Assembly: GCF_041146795.1 (NCBI RefSeq)
Contig: NC_135170.1
Coordinates: 29,871,533-29,935,532 of the forward strand
From: Maylandia zebra
Lineage: Eukaryota; Chordata; Actinopteri; Cichliformes; Cichlidae
DNA length: 64,000 bases
Direction of reading: 5' to 3'
Made by a program: the position numbers and the translations under genes. Positions 1-13,300 of the stretch are shown here, piece by piece; position 1 is the stretch's first letter; each line of letters opens with the position of its first letter. Under the pieces are notes generated by a model. The model saw only the letters and a program-made list of their open reading frames with translations, made no database searches and had not been told where the DNA came from.

Positions 1-335
1 GAGATGGAGCCTATCCCAGCTATCTTGGACGAGAGGCTGGGCACACCCTGGACAGGTCGCTAGTCTGTCGCAGGGCTAACACACAGATGCAGACAACCAT
101 TTAGACTCACATTCACATCTATGGGCAATTTAGAGTTTCCAATTAACTTATCCCCACTAATTGCATGTCTTTGAAAGAAAAAGACATCCAAGTAACCGGA
201 GTAACCAGAGAGAACCCATGTGAACATGGGGAGAACATGCAAACTCCACACAGAAAGACCCTGGCCTGATGGTGGAGCTGAACTCAGGACCTTCTTGCTG
301 TGAGGCAACATTGCTAACCACCGTGCCACCATATT
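1..335. repeat. Teleost interspersed repeat (non-LTR/SINE-like consensus fragment)
   Basis: The stretch reads like a dispersed repeat that I recall as very common in teleosts. It has a 'cctggacaggtcgc' block, a 'gcaatttagagtttccaatt' block, 'gagaacatgcaaactccaca' and an end resembling 'gctaaccaccgtgccacc'. It begins before the window, so only its end is visible. The family name is not certain to me. The open frames in it carry no recognisable domain. Confidence 0.75.
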
Positions 336-1334
336 TCAAGATTTAAAGATCGTATGAAACTGAAGTAAAGGTTACCGGTAATGTCAGAAATAATAACATA
401 ACCCTTCGCAGCTGGTTGCTTTGAATCAGTGGCTTCTAAAAAAAATTTGCCAGGTCTCACTTCAAAAGCTGGAAAAAAGTTCACACCACACATGTCAAAA
501 AGTTTTATCATTCTGTAGAAATAAAAAGGATTCAACAAGTATTTCAGTGTAATGAAGGCCAGCACTTATTTTTTTATATTTTGGCCTCTATTTTCCCTAT
601 AAAAATAATTTATTCATTAGTTTTACTCCAAATTTCTCCCAGGTCATTTTCAACCTCATTTTGTGAAAAGTTGCATTAATGGTGGTGATAAATTTTAATA
701 CTCTTGCTGATGGAAAGCAGTGACAGATGTTCATGGGAATAACCTGCTGAACTCTGTTGTGAGCGTCTTCAGGGATGGATGCTTTTGTGTCTCCATGTTT
801 TCTGGTAATGTCACATCAGCATGAAGAGCAACATTTCCTCAAATGTATGGTGACCTTAACCCATCAGGATCAGGTGACCAGATAGGAATGCCTGCCTGGT
901 GTTTAGACTCTGTCTGTCAGTCAGGCCTTTATGTGCATGTAAGTAAACTCTGGTGAATAGTCCTCAGCTGCTTCTCTCGTGGGTCCGCTCCTGTCCTTTC
1001 TCTCCAAACAATGGCTTTTTGTATTTCCTCCCATCGTGCCTCTCTACTCCACTGCGTTTCACATCTGCATCCTCCGTTGTCCTCCTCCGCCTCCGGCACT
1101 CCGTGACCTCTGCTCCCTCTGCTTGACCTCTCCATATCCGTGCTCTAGTCTTCGTCATCGGGGAACGTACGCACGTTTCCCCTTTTGTTTTCCCCAGAGG
1201 GCTTGGGTGGGGACGAAGTTTAGCGGCATTAGGATGCATCTCGTGGGTTTTTCACTGTACCCAGCCAACTGCCTTTCCTCTGACCTCTCCCTGAACTGGC
1301 CCTAATGTTTATGAACCCTGGCCAGTCGTCGTCG

Positions 1335-1357
1335 CCCCCCCCCCCCCCCCCCCCCCC
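1335..1357. repeat. Poly(C) run, 23 nt
   Basis: An uninterrupted C run. The Pro-rich open frame over it is a low-complexity artefact. Confidence 0.95.
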
Positions 1358-3502
1358 ACCACACCCACACTACACATTCCTGCATACATATGGGGCTCCA
1401 CTGCTTCCAAACATGACGTCTACCTCTGTTTTATTTATGACTGACTGCGGTCCAGCATTAGGTGTCACGCATTGTGTTGGAGATGTAGAATGCATAATAA
1501 GAATTAGGTGGCGCTGTAGGGGAGGATTCTGCTTCTGTGCTTCAGCCATGTCCCCCATGAATGCCTGGATTTCCAGCTCAATCTTTCACTGCTTAAAAAA
1601 AAAATACTCTGCACACTAATAGCACTGTAAGGTGCTTTCGTCTCCATCATATGTTATCAATTATCTCGGCTCATAAAGTTTGAGGTTCGTGTTTTGGATT
1701 TTATTTTTCTCAGCGACCAATTATGGTGGCTGCTGCAGCTGCATCTTCCTGGAGTGTATAGGATAGCCTTACGCCAGGGTTACACTGAGGATTAGCTGGC
1801 AAGAGTTGAAGTGAGAGGCTTCCAGCTGCTGTATGTTGGTGAAATACACTCTTGACTGTGATGGGGGACAGCAGTCACAGCTGAGGAGTTAAATCCTTGT
1901 TAATGGTAATCTGTAGAGCTGATGGTCCTGGAAGTAATTTCTACTCATGTAAATTTCAGCTTGAAAGCATGCTTTTAATCTCCATTGCGCCGTGTGAATT
2001 GTGAAAGCAATAATGAAACAACTGAAAGTTTCTTAGACCATTTTTTACCTTTGAATCCCTCATGCCTCTGCAAACAACTAATGTGAAGGGATGTTATTTT
2101 TAACTGCTTTCATACTTGTCCTGCTTTAGAAGCAGCTGTCGGACAGTTCTCTACATAGCACATTGAAAGGACTTGGGGAACTTGGGTATCTGAAATAATT
2201 ACAACTTTTCCTTTTTTGTGGGGGGGGTTCTATATGCACCTCAGTATTGCAAGTATACTGTCAGTGATCTCTGAATGCTTAGTGAGTGAAACAGGTGGCT
2301 GGATCTCTCGGGTTTGGTAAATGAGAACCATATCCTGGTATAGATCTTCATGACTGCTGTCAAACCTTCAGGCAATGCCTAAGGCATATGTGTAAGCCAC
2401 CAGTGCGCAATTGACTGCAGATGGGACTGGCAAAATGTGTGTTGTTGTTTTTTTTGTTTTTTTTTGTTTTGGGGTTTTTTGGGGGGGGTGTTGTATGATT
2501 CCAAGAAAGATTCTTATTTCAGTGTAATTTTCTCCTCCCAGGACTCCCTCACAGATTACTGTTCTCATTAATTATTTACCAGCTAACAAAGTCCCTTGCT
2601 GTTTAAGCATTAGCTCATGCGTACTTACATCTCTGGCTCTCACAGATTTGTTGCTCCTTGGAGTGATTACAAAAGTCTGTGTCTTTATAAATGATTTCCC
2701 TTCCTCTTCTTTCCAGTCTGTGTGCACAGGAGGTCGTACCCTAGTTTAGCAAATGCTAATTCACTCTGACCACTAAGCGGGAATCTGGGCTGCGTGGTTG
2801 AACCGTCTCTGCGTTCCCTGGGCCTGGCATTGCCGGCAGGCAGATCAGCTGCACAGATAGGAAAGAGAAACCAGGGCAACCTCCAACCTAACCCACCAAT
2901 CACGTTGCTTGTTCGCGCTCTCATTGCTGTAGCCGTTGACAAATGACCCCATCTACCCTCATCCCAACCACCACATACAGTCACAGGTGTATGTGAAACC
3001 TTTTTCAGGACACCTGTTTGTGTGATCGTATCTGTATCTGTGTGGCAAAACAGAATAAGTGCACACCAGCTTGTGTTTCATTTTGCGACAAGAAAAGAAG
3101 GTTATGTCTATACCTTTACATGCATATTATTATTTGGTCTGTGCTGTGACTGTTTTTGTTAGTGCTACGTGAGAATCATTACTCAGGAAATTACAGGGGC
3201 CACCATCACATATGTGCAAGGGATGTTTTTTTTGTTTTTTTTTTTTAAATTCACTCACAGTAACTAAAAGTGGATTTCCTGTATGAAACACAGAATTTCA
3301 ACATTAGAGAGAGCACATTAAACTGCTCTTCAAGCCCACAGTGCAAGTACACACACTAGAACAGTCATTCCAGAAAACACAGAGTTTGTATAATGTAGTA
3401 TAATACCTCAAAAGTACACATTAACAACAGCCAGCCACAGCTCCTTTTGTCATTACAGGAGTTGTATCTGAAGTCAATTATAGAGCTGAAAAGAACAGCA
3501 AG

Positions 3503-3540
3503 AATCTCAACAAGTTTATTTGGTTCAACTTGTTGAGATT
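3503..3540. repeat. Perfect 14-bp stem, 10-nt loop hairpin
   Basis: 3503-3516 (aatctcaacaagtt) is the exact reverse complement of 3527-3540, with the loop at 3517-3526. No flanking duplication was noticed, and no function is inferred. Confidence 0.8.
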
Positions 3541-6500
3541 GTAACCCTGCCATGGTGACTCTGGGTAACAAGAGATTCCTGTATTTCATTCTTTGTTAGC
3601 CACTAATGATAGGTTAAGGAGGACATGAGTCCTTCTGTGAAGAAATCCCAGAAAAAGAAACAAGGACCAGGGACTAGTCATCTTCTGGTGTTGACAGTAA
3701 CCGTACGGCCTCCATCCGTCCCCATACTAACACCTGAAATCACAGACTGACTCATACAATTGAGTAACACCGTGACGTGTAAGATGATCTTCATTTGGGC
3801 AAGTAACACAAAACGCTGACAAGGATATGGCTTTAAAGTTGATTGACGCTCGACGTGGATATTTCATTTATTTTTATAAATCTGAAAAATATTTCTCATG
3901 TCCCCACCCTCCCCTGCTGGTGAACTCTGGGTGTGGAGCAATAATAGTGGCCTCAGTGTCAGTTTGGATTCCACTGTGTTTTGGGGAAAATTCCTCTTCA
4001 CTCCTAACTCATATTGTGGAAGCCAAGTGCAATTTGTGCCAGAATGTTAGAATGTACGGATTCAGGGAAAGACAAAAACCCTACTGTTTATCCAGCTTCT
4101 CCGGAGAGGGAGAGGGAAGAACACAACAGATAGGTGGATGCTTTTTGACATTCAATTGTAAACAATTCAATTGAATCTTCAGGAGAAGAAATGTAATTAG
4201 CAACAAAAATGTACTTAAGCTGCTTTTTGCTTCCCTGAGCAAATGGATCAGTGTTTGTGGCTGGTTCTAAATTAACATGAATTCACACTCTGCTCCTGCC
4301 AAGAAACATTATTTTAGTTAAAAGAAATAGATATAAAGGGAAGACTTATAATTCAGGAACACAAGCAAAAGCACTAGGTTAATAAGAGGTTAATATTTTA
4401 ATCTTGGCATATTTGTGAAGATTAGCAGATACCAGCAGCCATTAAGAGCTGTTCAAAGCTATGGCCCCGCTCCTCTCTCCTTTGTGATCTGTGCATGTAT
4501 CAATGTGTGTGTGTATTTGCGAATCGAGATGGGGTGCAATAAGGGGTTCTGGCACAGCTCAGGAGTCTTGTGATGGAGGATCAGGAGTTTGTTCTCATGG
4601 GATTCAGAAACAGGTACCGTTCTCCTCATTGGCCACAATGTTTCTTTGACTGGAAACATTTGTAACCAGCCAATATGAACTAATTTTGTCTTCTCTCGTT
4701 ATCAAAATATGGGTGTACAATATCATTAAAACAGACACTTATTGCTACGTTTTCCCCTCACTATGTATTACTGCAACAGAAGGGGAAAAAGCCATTGACT
4801 AAAAACAGCTCTTAAACCTCCCACATGACAGGCGATGCATATTCAACAATTTCTCACTTTGTCTGCCTTCCCCTCTACCTCACGCAAACTGTTGCGTGTG
4901 CACTAGTGCAAAAACTCAAGTCAAGCAGGCATGTTTGCGCTGTGTTCGAATGTGTGGAAACATGCATGCAGCTTTGTGATGAACTGTTTGTTATCACATA
5001 TTAATTATAACGTAAGATATGATACTAATGACAAACTTGCCCAAAGCAAGAGCAGTTATTGAAACAAAATGGCTCCCTCTGCTCAGTCATTGTCGGCAAT
5101 TTGGCCGAGGTTTCCTTGGCAACGCAAACTTGGTTTCTCACTGAGGACAAGGAGAGACGGTGCTGTTATAACGCAGCCGTGACGGCACTCACATCCAACA
5201 GCAACAGCCTCGATTTTGTTTTCTCGTCAGTTGTACCCTCGGTGTCAGCAGGCGTGATTATAGTAACGAAGAGCGGCTGATTCATCTCTCCTGGACTCGG
5301 GCTCTTACATCAACAAAACAACACAGAATACATTTCTTTCTTTACACTGAAATGAAGGTTTGTGAAGGAAGCAAATTAAAATGATTTGGATTTGTCTTTA
5401 CAAGTTTTTTGACCCTTTTTTGAACCCTGTGAAAGATTCAAATCTAACAGAAAATGAGATCAGAATCATTGCTGTGAACCATGAAGTGTTTGTTTTAAGT
5501 CTTTTGAACTGACTAAAGGAATTATTGTGATTTTAAATATGCCGTTCGCTGTAACTACTTTTTTTTTTTTCTTTTTTTTTTCTTTAAAAGACGCTCCTTG
5601 AATGATTTTGGTGACTGTGTATCAAAAAACAGTTTATTGTTCACTTTCATTTTTACTTCATGTCCAGCAGCAAGAGCTTTGATTCTCATACCCTTCAATA
5701 ACGTTGGTGTCAGTAGGCTTGATAACACCAATGCAGAGTGATTGATTCACCTCTCCTGGTCGAAGGCTGTCAAATTAAAATCACAAAATAAAAAGAATTT
5801 CTTGTCGTCACATTGAAAATAAGGCTTTTGAAGCAGTTGAATTTTAAAAAATTCGGCTTTTATTTCCTGGTTCTTTCTCCTCTATAACACATTTTAGTTA
5901 CAAAACTTTCATTTATTTTTAACACGGGAGTAAAAGCAAACCATTTTATTTTTCATGCTGGTAAGAGAATGGGGCCTAATCCTATCATTAAATCTTGGTT
6001 CAGTTTATTTATTTTTTGCTGTTTTTATGCAATAGTGCATCCGCAGAGAGGAACTGCTGAGACGTTGCTCTGAAAAGACTGGTTCACTGGCTCAGAATAA
6101 TCTTTACGTTTATATGAAGGGACCAGAGGTGCATCAGTGTCATCTGATGCACAACATTCGCTCTGTGCATCACAAAAGAAACAAATTCCAACGTTATCGA
6201 AAGCACTGAAAACAACACATCCCACGGCATGTTCAAAACACTTTGCTACTGTGTGCATTTTATCACTGTATGTAAAGATAACTTATTGACAACAATCAAT
6301 TCCACAAGTCTAATCTTTTGCACAAGGGCAATCAAATGTGTGCTTCTCATGCATGTCTCTGTCTTCCTGTCTTTAAGATGATCTTGCTCTTGATCTTCCA
6401 TAGTCTACTAAATATTTAAGTGTAGATGTCTATGTAAGCATGCAAATTATTCATCTACTCCAAACCTTTCTAGCAGACAGGCAGCCCAACTATGCAATTA

Positions 6501-6888
6501 AAAATTTGTTATTTAAATATGTTTTGCTTTACTCTCTGATTCAGATAAGATGCACTCTTTACTTGGTCAGGCATGAATGACCTTTATGGATGCCTTTCAG
6601 TTCAAGTCCTCAAGTCAGGCCCTATTTCAAACAAGCCACTGCTTATCAGTAACCTATTACTTCTTGCGCTGGCTGCCTTTGCAAACACTGGCAGAGGCTT
6701 TTGCCACAACTATGTACACACTTTGGAATACAGCACACAAAAAACACAGATATCCAAAACATCCAATCTGTCTTTAAAGTCTTGGACAGTGGAGCCCTTT
6801 TTGTTTTCAGCTGACATGATCATAAGGAACTATTTCATTTGTAATCCAACTGTCATTTTCCAAATGGTGGGGAAAAAAAGACTTGAGC

Positions 6889-6919
<31 letters not shown>

Positions 6920-7353
6920 GACTTTGGAATTTTTGACAGGTTGTTTCAAATAAGAGAACCAGAAATTCGATGTCATTTGAGCTACAATGGCTACTTTCTC
7001 CAGACCTGGATGTGTGTGGGTGTCTATTCACCCCAGGCCAGCTGGGTTAATGTGATTGTGTTTAATGCGCTCCTTACATACCCCTGAGCAAAACACATTC
7101 ACACTGATATTGACTTGCTTGTTTGGGAGAATTAATAATTAAAATCACATTTACCTGCCATAAGTATGTGTAGAATGGAAATTCCTAGATGCTTGTGTTG
7201 AGGTATGTTTTGTTCAGGGTGTTGCCTTGAAAGATTAAGTTGGTTATAAATCCATGCCAAATAGAGTTTGCACTAGAATTCATTACAAATCGTGTTTTGT
7301 TTTTTTTGCAGTTCATGATTTCACACATCAAATTAACTCTTGTCTTCCTTCAG

Positions 7354-10300
7354 GTGGTGTGGGGATTGCAGCTACTCAGCTGTGCAAGACAGTGAAGGAT
7401 GTGACTGTGTTTGGCACTGCTTCAGCCAGTAAACATGAGACCATCACCCAGGGTGGAGTTACGCATGCCATTGACTATCGCACCAAGGACTATGTGGAGG
7501 AAGTCCGCAAGATCAGTCCAAAAGGTAAGAAAATTAGCCATATGCACTGTTAAAGCTGCCTAAATTCATATTGAGACTGTTTCATATTTGAAACTGAAAC
7601 AATCTGAAATTCAGATTGATATTTTCCCCTGGCAAGAACCAGTACCGTGTGGCTGCAAACACTGAGATGATACATTTTCAACCACATTGTCTTTCTCGAC
7701 AGAGCTGGCTGCAATGTGCACTAGACAGATAGCATGTAGGGAGTCATTTTCCCTACCCAGCAAACTCATTTCACTAAACAGTGACTGTTTGGATTCTCAC
7801 TGCCACCAACAACGTATCCACACAGTTTTATGTAGATGGACTCGCCAAGATGAGCACAAAAGAATTCAGCTTTTCAGTAAAATGAAACAATGTTCAGTTC
7901 CTGTTTCTCCTTCCAACTACTGCTGTGATCCTAGCAGGATGGAGACTGTTATTATGCTGGTGGCTCATTTCATAGTCCCCTCTTCAGGCCGTCTCTGTTC
8001 TTTGTAACATAGAGTTAGACAGACAGGCATTACAGAGACGGATAGCGAGAACTGACACTTTGGACACAATGTATCTAATTAGAAGCCTGGATCAATGTGC
8101 AGTCCTGCTCTCTACCTTTCCCTCTGTGTCTTTGGCTGCCTGTCAATTTATGTGTGCTGTGGTCAAGGCGGAGTCCTGCTGTGAGCCTCCCACAATCAAT
8201 AAAAGCAGGGTTTAATAGAGCAAGGAGGGGTAGCCCAATTTGAGGAGTCCCCTCTGGCGGAAAGGAGCATCATTAGGCCTGAGCTTATATAGTTCACCAT
8301 TAATAAGCCACAAAGAAACCTTCATAGTTAGATTGCCATCCTTTACCATCTGTTCAGAGGGTAGGTTATTATTCTATCCTCCAAGGAATGGACAGCAACA
8401 GAAAGTCATTTTATCCCTCTGGTCTGATCAGTGACAAGAATGAAAGAACATCAAACAAGCAGGCCCTTACTCGACTCTTCTTCTTACGTCTCTTGGAATA
8501 TATGGGCTCGTCTCTGTGCAAACATGGTGCGACTTGGCCACACTTGCTACTCCCAGTGAACTCTGCCATGCAGAGGTGGCTGCTGAGGAGACTTGGCAGG
8601 CTGTTCTCTCTGAATTCACACCAGTGATGACTGTCCCTTTCTTCTCTATTCTGCTCCAGGGATGGACATAATACTGGACCCTCTTGGAGGATCAGATACC
8701 CATAAGGCCTACAACCTGCTGAAGCCTATGGGCAAACTTATTACCTATGGTAAGTAGAAAAACAAGGCCAATGCTTGAGAGTCAGTTGGTAATTTTCACG
8801 AGACAGCCATCCACAACATTGCTTTGGAAGAACAGGCCAATAATTTGGGCTGTAATTTTTTAACTATACTATTAAGTGGCCACTTTTTTTTTTCTTTTTT
8901 TTTCTAAAACTTAAGGTCTAAACCAAAATGTTGGCCATTATAATTGTTGGTGACCTTATTATAGCATCATGTAACATTAGTAGGAATGCTAAGGCTTCAA
9001 TTTACTGCTTCATTTTTTTTAACTGCAACTCTACAGCTTGAAATAAAGCACATCAACAAAAGACAATATACCCAATATAAGACCGATGATGTCAAACCTT
9101 TAATTTGTAGCAGACTAGTAGAGTGGTGGGCAGAATAGAGGCCCATGTCATCGGCATGCTGCATGTCATTCGTGGGAAGCCCTTTACACTAGCTGTGTTG
9201 AGATGCCAAACTCGAACCAGTATACATGCAGTGGGTGGGGTCGGCATCCATGGAGAACAGGGTGCTCCCTTTGCATGTTGCTCAGAAACCTACTACCCAG
9301 CATGGTGCCCTCCACCCTCGCCCATTCATCCATGTCACCCCCACAAAACCCTCCAGCTCCACCCCACCATCCTCTCCCTCAGCTTCTTTTCCAGCTTATC
9401 AGAAGTATGCATAGCCGAACAATGAGTGTTTTATGCGCAAGAAACCTGGAATGTGTCTGAATGTAGCAGACTGGGTCCCTCTTTCTGTCAGAGCATGCTT
9501 TGTGTCCCCTGTTTCCCTTGAGAAAAGCTCACACAGTGAGGCCATAGGCTACATGAACGCAGGATGAGGGGGAATAGGGATGTGTTGACAGTGACAGCTG
9601 AAGTGCTAAAGAGGTTTTTTTTTTTAGGGTGGAAGGTGTAGGTGAGAGTTTGAGGACTGAGGGGAGACAGAAGGGAAACAACAAACTCGATATAACAAGG
9701 TGCAGCACTTGACGCTTGACAGAGATATTCAATTTACAGTGACGTAAAACAGCCAAAACGGCAAATCTCCACACTAAATGACCAGTTAAAAAGAAACATT
9801 TGTGATCTTTTTGTGTACATTACTTGACAAAAAATTACCTGTCGTCCAATTTTCTGCTCATTTTTTAATACATTAATAGAGTGGGTCTTTCATCACTAAG
9901 ATGAAAATAGGTTATCAGGAAATGAAAATAGGTTATCAGGTGGGTAAAGCTGTTGCAGATGAAAAAAAACTGAGAAAGTTGGTGGGGGACTGGGAAATTT
10001 CATAATTGAATCTCATGGCAAAATTTTGTCCTGGAGAAAATACTGTATTATTACTACCACAAAGAAGATTTAGACTATTTTGGCAGGCGTGCATGCATGT
10101 TTCTGTCTGTGGAAAAATAAGTATTAATCCTCACCACTGAGGATGAGAAGTTGAGATCAAAACTGAGGTGTAGTTTGAAAATGGGTGTGGTCTAACAAAA
10201 GAGTGCAGAATAAAGGGTTCCAGTTCCTTCCCCATCTATTTACAACTCCCCATATTATATATCTTAATATCTATAGACATATAAATTTGCCAGCCTCAAT

Positions 10301-13300
10301 AACAGTTCAATGGTAGGAGCCAACACAAAGAGTTTTGAGTAGTCTATGTTTCATGAATTTAAGGTAGTCACAAAACCTTTGACTGCAGGTGTGTAGCTGG
10401 CCTGCTCTAAGTTAGTTTCTAGTTGAAAGTCTTTCTTAAGCTTTTTATTCCAGTGATAAGCGATTTAAGCTCTTACTTTTTCTGCCAGGAGCGGCTAACA
10501 TGCTGGCAGGACAAAAGAAGAACCTGCTTGCTGTGGCAAAGAACTGGTACCACCAGTTCTCCATCCACACACTCAGCTTGATTCAGGGAAACAAGTCGGT
10601 GTGTGGCTTCCACCTTGGCTACCTAGATGGGGAGACAGAGCTCATCACCGAGGCAATGAATACCATTCTGGATTTCTACAAGGACGGCAAAATCAAACCC
10701 CGCATTGACTCTACTTGGCATCTTGAGCAGGTTTGTGTCTCTGTGCTTGCCTATTTATGCCAGTAATTACTATTAGTCTCATGTGGATTATGTCTTGGTG
10801 GATTACGTTCTTTATTCTCACATAAAATAAATTTATAAGTAGAGGCTATGATCGGTTAAATACTATGAGATTATATCATTGTTATTTTTTTTGTTTTTTG
10901 AAATTTTGCTTAAAGTGGTCAGTGTAGTTGAGTAGATTAGGTCATTGCAGGGACTATTACAGTGTAGCCTTAGAATTTTTGACATTACATTAATTTAGTA
11001 TAAATGTAATGGCTTGTATTTATTTAGTTCATTTGTTAATCTAAATTATATTTTAGATGAATTTCTGCTAATCTTTACAATTTAGCAGAAATTCATCAAA
11101 TTTTTTTCAAAACATATTAATAATAGAAAATCTTCTGTATTTTACAAGATATATGCAGTAGTTTTCCTTTTTAGCTGAATTTGCCACTAAACAGTTTCCA
11201 TTTCATGTCCTTTATATCTTTTTTTTTTTTTTTTTGTAAGACCAGATGATTTATCACAACACGGGTGCATTTACACCTCTAATATATATGCTTATTGACT
11301 CACATTTACAACCCCCCCCTTTCTTAAAATGGATGTGAATGCCAGGTGGGCCTGTGTCTGTTTATGCATTTGGTGGTAGGATCTGCAGAAGCTGGGTGTG
11401 GCCGTGATTCAATAGGCCTCCCATTCAACAGCCAAAGTTTGTGCAGAAGAAGCGCTCTGTCTCAGTCAGACAGACAGACTCAGATTGTTGCTGACAAAAT
11501 TAACGCTGCTAACAGATATGAATAGAGATGGTGTGAAAAACACAGATAGACGGAGAGAGAGAGAGTCAGAGGCTGATATCTTCTGTTGTCAAAGTCAGAG
11601 CTGGTCAGTATTTTGGCTGTGTGACTGGGACCGGAGAGAAACACCCGCTGCCTTTCTCCGCCATCTGACGCTCTTTCTCTGCCTCTCCATCTGTCTGCTC
11701 TTTCTATCAGATTCTTTTTCTCTGTCTTTAGGTTATTGACTCCCTCTCTGTCTCTCTCTGTCTCGCTGTATTCTCTCCTTCTCCCTCCTCACAGTGTATC
11801 TTTTTTGCTCTTTCTCTCTTGTTGCTATGGTGACATCCTTTAGTCAGCGTGTGCCTCTGTCTTAGGGAGGGGCCCTGATGTATGAGAAAGAGACTTGGAA
11901 GGAGAGTGGAAATACACAGAAGAGAAGGTATAATCTCTGTCTGGCTTGGAGCAAGTTTTTGGACAAAGTCTGCAAACATGGGTTAGATTTACATGAAGCC
12001 TAATGATTCTGAAAGGTTTAAAAGCTCCATACAAAGAAATATGAAACGGCTGAAACTGACTGAAATTTAAAATGGTTGCATAGGGTGGGACCTTTTCATA
12101 AACTGATCAGAATTTAAAAAGAAATTATAGCACATAAATGATTCCTTTTTTTTTTCTAAACAAAGGTTGTAAACACTTTTTACGATTTTGTAAAAATGGT
12201 GGTTTGAGCTGAATTGGCCCTACGTGGAGTTTGATTTTAAAGAAGATAATAATGGAAACTGCTTCAGATCAGAGAGCTGCTCCAACACCCATCAAAGGGA
12301 TAAGAACTTTCACAAGAACTTGATGCTAGGAGAAACCAGTTGGATCATTACTCGTACTTGGCATGAAGCAGGTTATGGTCTGCTTTGAATGCCTTCTCGC
12401 TTCTGGTAATACGCCTGTAGGAAACTTGACAACCACTCATTTGCTGTACATTCACTCTACTTTTGGCTACGTCATCTTACAATGGCACAGTGAAATATCA
12501 CAGGACCAGGGAGCTGGCAGGTCAAATTCCGATTAATGTCCAATCCAACTCTCCAATGTTCTTTCCTGGGTAATGCCTGTAAAAATTCAGGGCTGCAGTT
12601 TGAGTGAAAATGACTCTGTTTATTACTCTTATGCATGTTACACTGTCCCAGTTTAGTGTTTGTGCATCCATGCATGTAAAACTCAGACCATATTAAATCA
12701 CATTCCATGTAAACAGCTGACCTGAAATCTTCAGTCAGAAGATGTAACCGTAGCCAGTCACACTTCTGCTAGTAGAAGTAAAAGCTGTGGGTTAATAGGG
12801 TTATGTTTTAGTGTACTTTTCAAACGCAGGCACCAAGGCAGAAGATGCATTGCAGAGTATATAATTAAGTTAATTAATTTACAGATGGAGGGAGAAGACC
12901 ATTAAAGTTAAGGTTTGGGGCAAAGAAATCGATACAGCTTAGTATCCTGATATTTTATGTGGCAATTACGTGGCGATACAGGGAATCCATTTATTTTATT
13001 AGATAAATAAAAATACTCTGGGAAAACGATGAACAAGAGGGCTCATCTCATGCGCCACCATCCCGTGATCATGCAACCCGAGCAAATTTACATTTAATCG
13101 GCTCAGCAAACTAATGGCTCAGTCATACAAGTTAAAATTGTCCAGAGCTTGGAGGTGTTACGGCCAGTGATCGTGATTACATAGGTCACTTGATAGGAGG
13201 CAACCTTTCTGCAAACAGTTGCTGTCAAACTTGGACTGACTGCAATCACTCTGTGGTTGTCAAAGGTTTCATATATTTGCTTAAATAATTTATAAATGCG

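Larger units (their letters stand above)
336..7353. other. Non-coding stretch 5' of the first visible vat1 exon (intron and/or upstream DNA)
   Basis: No exon could be supported here. The missing vat1 N-terminal half (roughly 170-200 residues, including the start of the MDR fold) was looked for and not recognised, so the 5' exons probably lie left of the window. The stretch holds a 23-C run (1335-1357), T-rich runs (about 2445-2490, 3225-3250, 5560-5590, 6891-6919), a perfect 14-bp hairpin (3503-3540) and two similar blocks near 5240-5400 and 5705-5870. Short open frames throughout look like chance. Confidence 0.6.

Noticed and set aside
1509..1530. Possible CTCF site 'ggtggcgctgtaggggagg'
   Set aside because: Only part of the core fits, and the constrained TGG side is missing.
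336..7353. Search for the missing N-terminal vat1 exon(s)
   Set aside because: No segment resembling the conserved MDR N-terminal motifs was found, so no exon is claimed here.
11056..11097. 16-bp hairpin as a microRNA precursor
   Set aside because: The stem is too short, and no miRNA-like mature arm or known family was recognised.
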